Positions 6,976 to 7,543 of a DNA stretch of 7,543 nt are shown piece after piece. The stretch comes from Aquabacterium sp. (GTDB lineage: Bacteria > Pseudomonadota > Gammaproteobacteria > Burkholderiales > Burkholderiaceae_C): positions 1 to 7,543 of the forward strand of contig JAGNPA010000079.1 of NCBI GenBank assembly GCA_017989885.1. The letters run 5' to 3'. The stretch's first letter is position 1, and each line of letters starts with the position of its first letter. The notes under the pieces are model-generated. The model was given only the letters and a program-made list of their open reading frames with translations. It made no database searches and had not been told where the DNA came from. Position numbers and translations under genes: made by a program.

Positions 6976-7543
6976 TCACTCTGGCATGACGACGTGGCGC
7001 AACTGCTCGCGCACGCCTTCGTAATCGGGCATGACGGAACGCACCACGGACCAGAAGCGCGGGCTGTGGTTCATCTCGTGCAGGTGGGCCAGTTCGTGTG
7101 CGACCACGTAGTCGATGATGGCCGGACTGAAGTGGACGAGGCGCCAGTGCAGGCGAATGGAGCCATCGGCACTGGCGCTGCCCCAGCGCGTGCGTGCCGA
7201 TGACAAGGAGATGCGGGTGACGCGCACCTGCAATTGCTCTGCGTAGTGCTGCACCCGCGCACTGAAATGGGCCCGCGCGTGGTGCCGCATCCATGCCAGC
7301 ACCGTGTCGCGGATCTTCTCCGGCGGAGTTTCTTGCGGCAAGCCCACATGCAGGGCCCGCTGCGCCACACCGGGCAAACCTGTTTGCGCTGCATGCCCGT
7401 CTCGCAGGATGGGGGCCTTCAAGCCCGGCTCCAGCACCACGACGAGGGACTCGCCCAGAAAGGGCACGCTCGCCCCCTCGCCCCAGTCGATGCGAGCGGC
7501 CTGCTGGCGATGCGCACGCTCGCGCTGCTCACCGAGCTTCTTG
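6976..7543 (-). CDS. YgjP/DUF45-type zinc metallopeptidase, 5' end beyond right edge
   Basis: A member of the YgjP-like (DUF45, often labelled M48 family) gluzincin metallopeptidases. The visible C-terminal 188 residues include the characteristic RTRWGSASADGSIRLHWRLV strip followed by DYVVAHELAHLHEMNHSPRF. HELAH is the HExxH zinc and catalytic motif, and the His of MNHSPRFW is the expected third ligand. The frame is open from the stop at 6978-6976 to the window edge (starting KKLGEQRERAHRQQAARIDW), which matches the middle of this family, so a GTG at 7467 is internal and the true start lies outside. Many relatives have RWGSC where this has RWGSA. Substrate is unknown for the family. The stop lies 6 bp from the convergent hydrolase stop, with no terminator between them. 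Confidence 0.88.
   Translation of the reverse strand, partial: KKLGEQRERAHRQQAARIDWGEGASVPFLGESLVVVLEPGLKAPILRDGHAAQTGLPGVAQRALHVGLPQETPPEKIRDTVLAWMRHHARAHFSARVQHYAEQLQVRVTRISLSSARTRWGSASADGSIRLHWRLVHFSPAIIDYVVAHELAHLHEMNHSPRFWSVVRSVMPDYEGVREQLRHVVMPE

Noticed and set aside
1..7543. Mobile element, phage, toxin-antitoxin, CRISPR or defence system
   Set aside because: No transposase, integrase, repeat array, tRNA or small paired ORFs were seen; every sizeable gene belongs to a recognisable family, mostly housekeeping, and composition looks uniform.

Overview
The window is GC-rich, densely coding chromosomal DNA. The proteins (a Can-type carbonic anhydrase, AceK, a BamD lipoprotein ending in PWWQLW, RluD with an acidic N-terminal extension) most resemble those of Betaproteobacteria, order Burkholderiales. 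The genus cannot be fixed from sequence alone. I see no insertion sequence, phage gene, CRISPR array, tRNA, rRNA or integration scar. This looks like an ordinary core-genome region.

Layout from left to right: (1) scpB, minus strand, its 3' end beyond the left edge (757 to 1). (2) A 258-bp gap holding two hairpins and a doubtful 41-codon ORF. (3) rluD, minus strand (2167 to 1016). (4) bamD, plus strand (2279 to 3109), divergent from rluD across a 111-bp promoter region. (5) A 57-bp convergent gap with a strong inverted repeat. (6) can then aceK, minus strand (5769 to 5089, then 5080 to 3167), an apparent two-gene operon. (7) A 123-bp divergent spacer with a perfect 12-bp palindrome. (8) An MBL-fold hydrolase, plus strand (5893 to 6969). 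(9) A YgjP/DUF45-type zinc metallopeptidase, minus strand, ending 6 bp from the hydrolase and running off the right edge.

Functionally the genes are mostly housekeeping: chromosome segregation (ScpB), 23S rRNA pseudouridylation (RluD), outer-membrane protein assembly (BamD), CO2/bicarbonate balance (Can), control of the TCA cycle versus the glyoxylate bypass (AceK), plus two hydrolases of unknown substrate. can and aceK are the only pair that looks cotranscribed and metabolically linked. I found no convincing undescribed system. The findings are local points (hairpins, a palindrome, protein extensions, start-site ambiguities), and their scores are low for that reason. Several very long antisense ORFs opposite rluD and aceK are by-products of GC-rich codon use.
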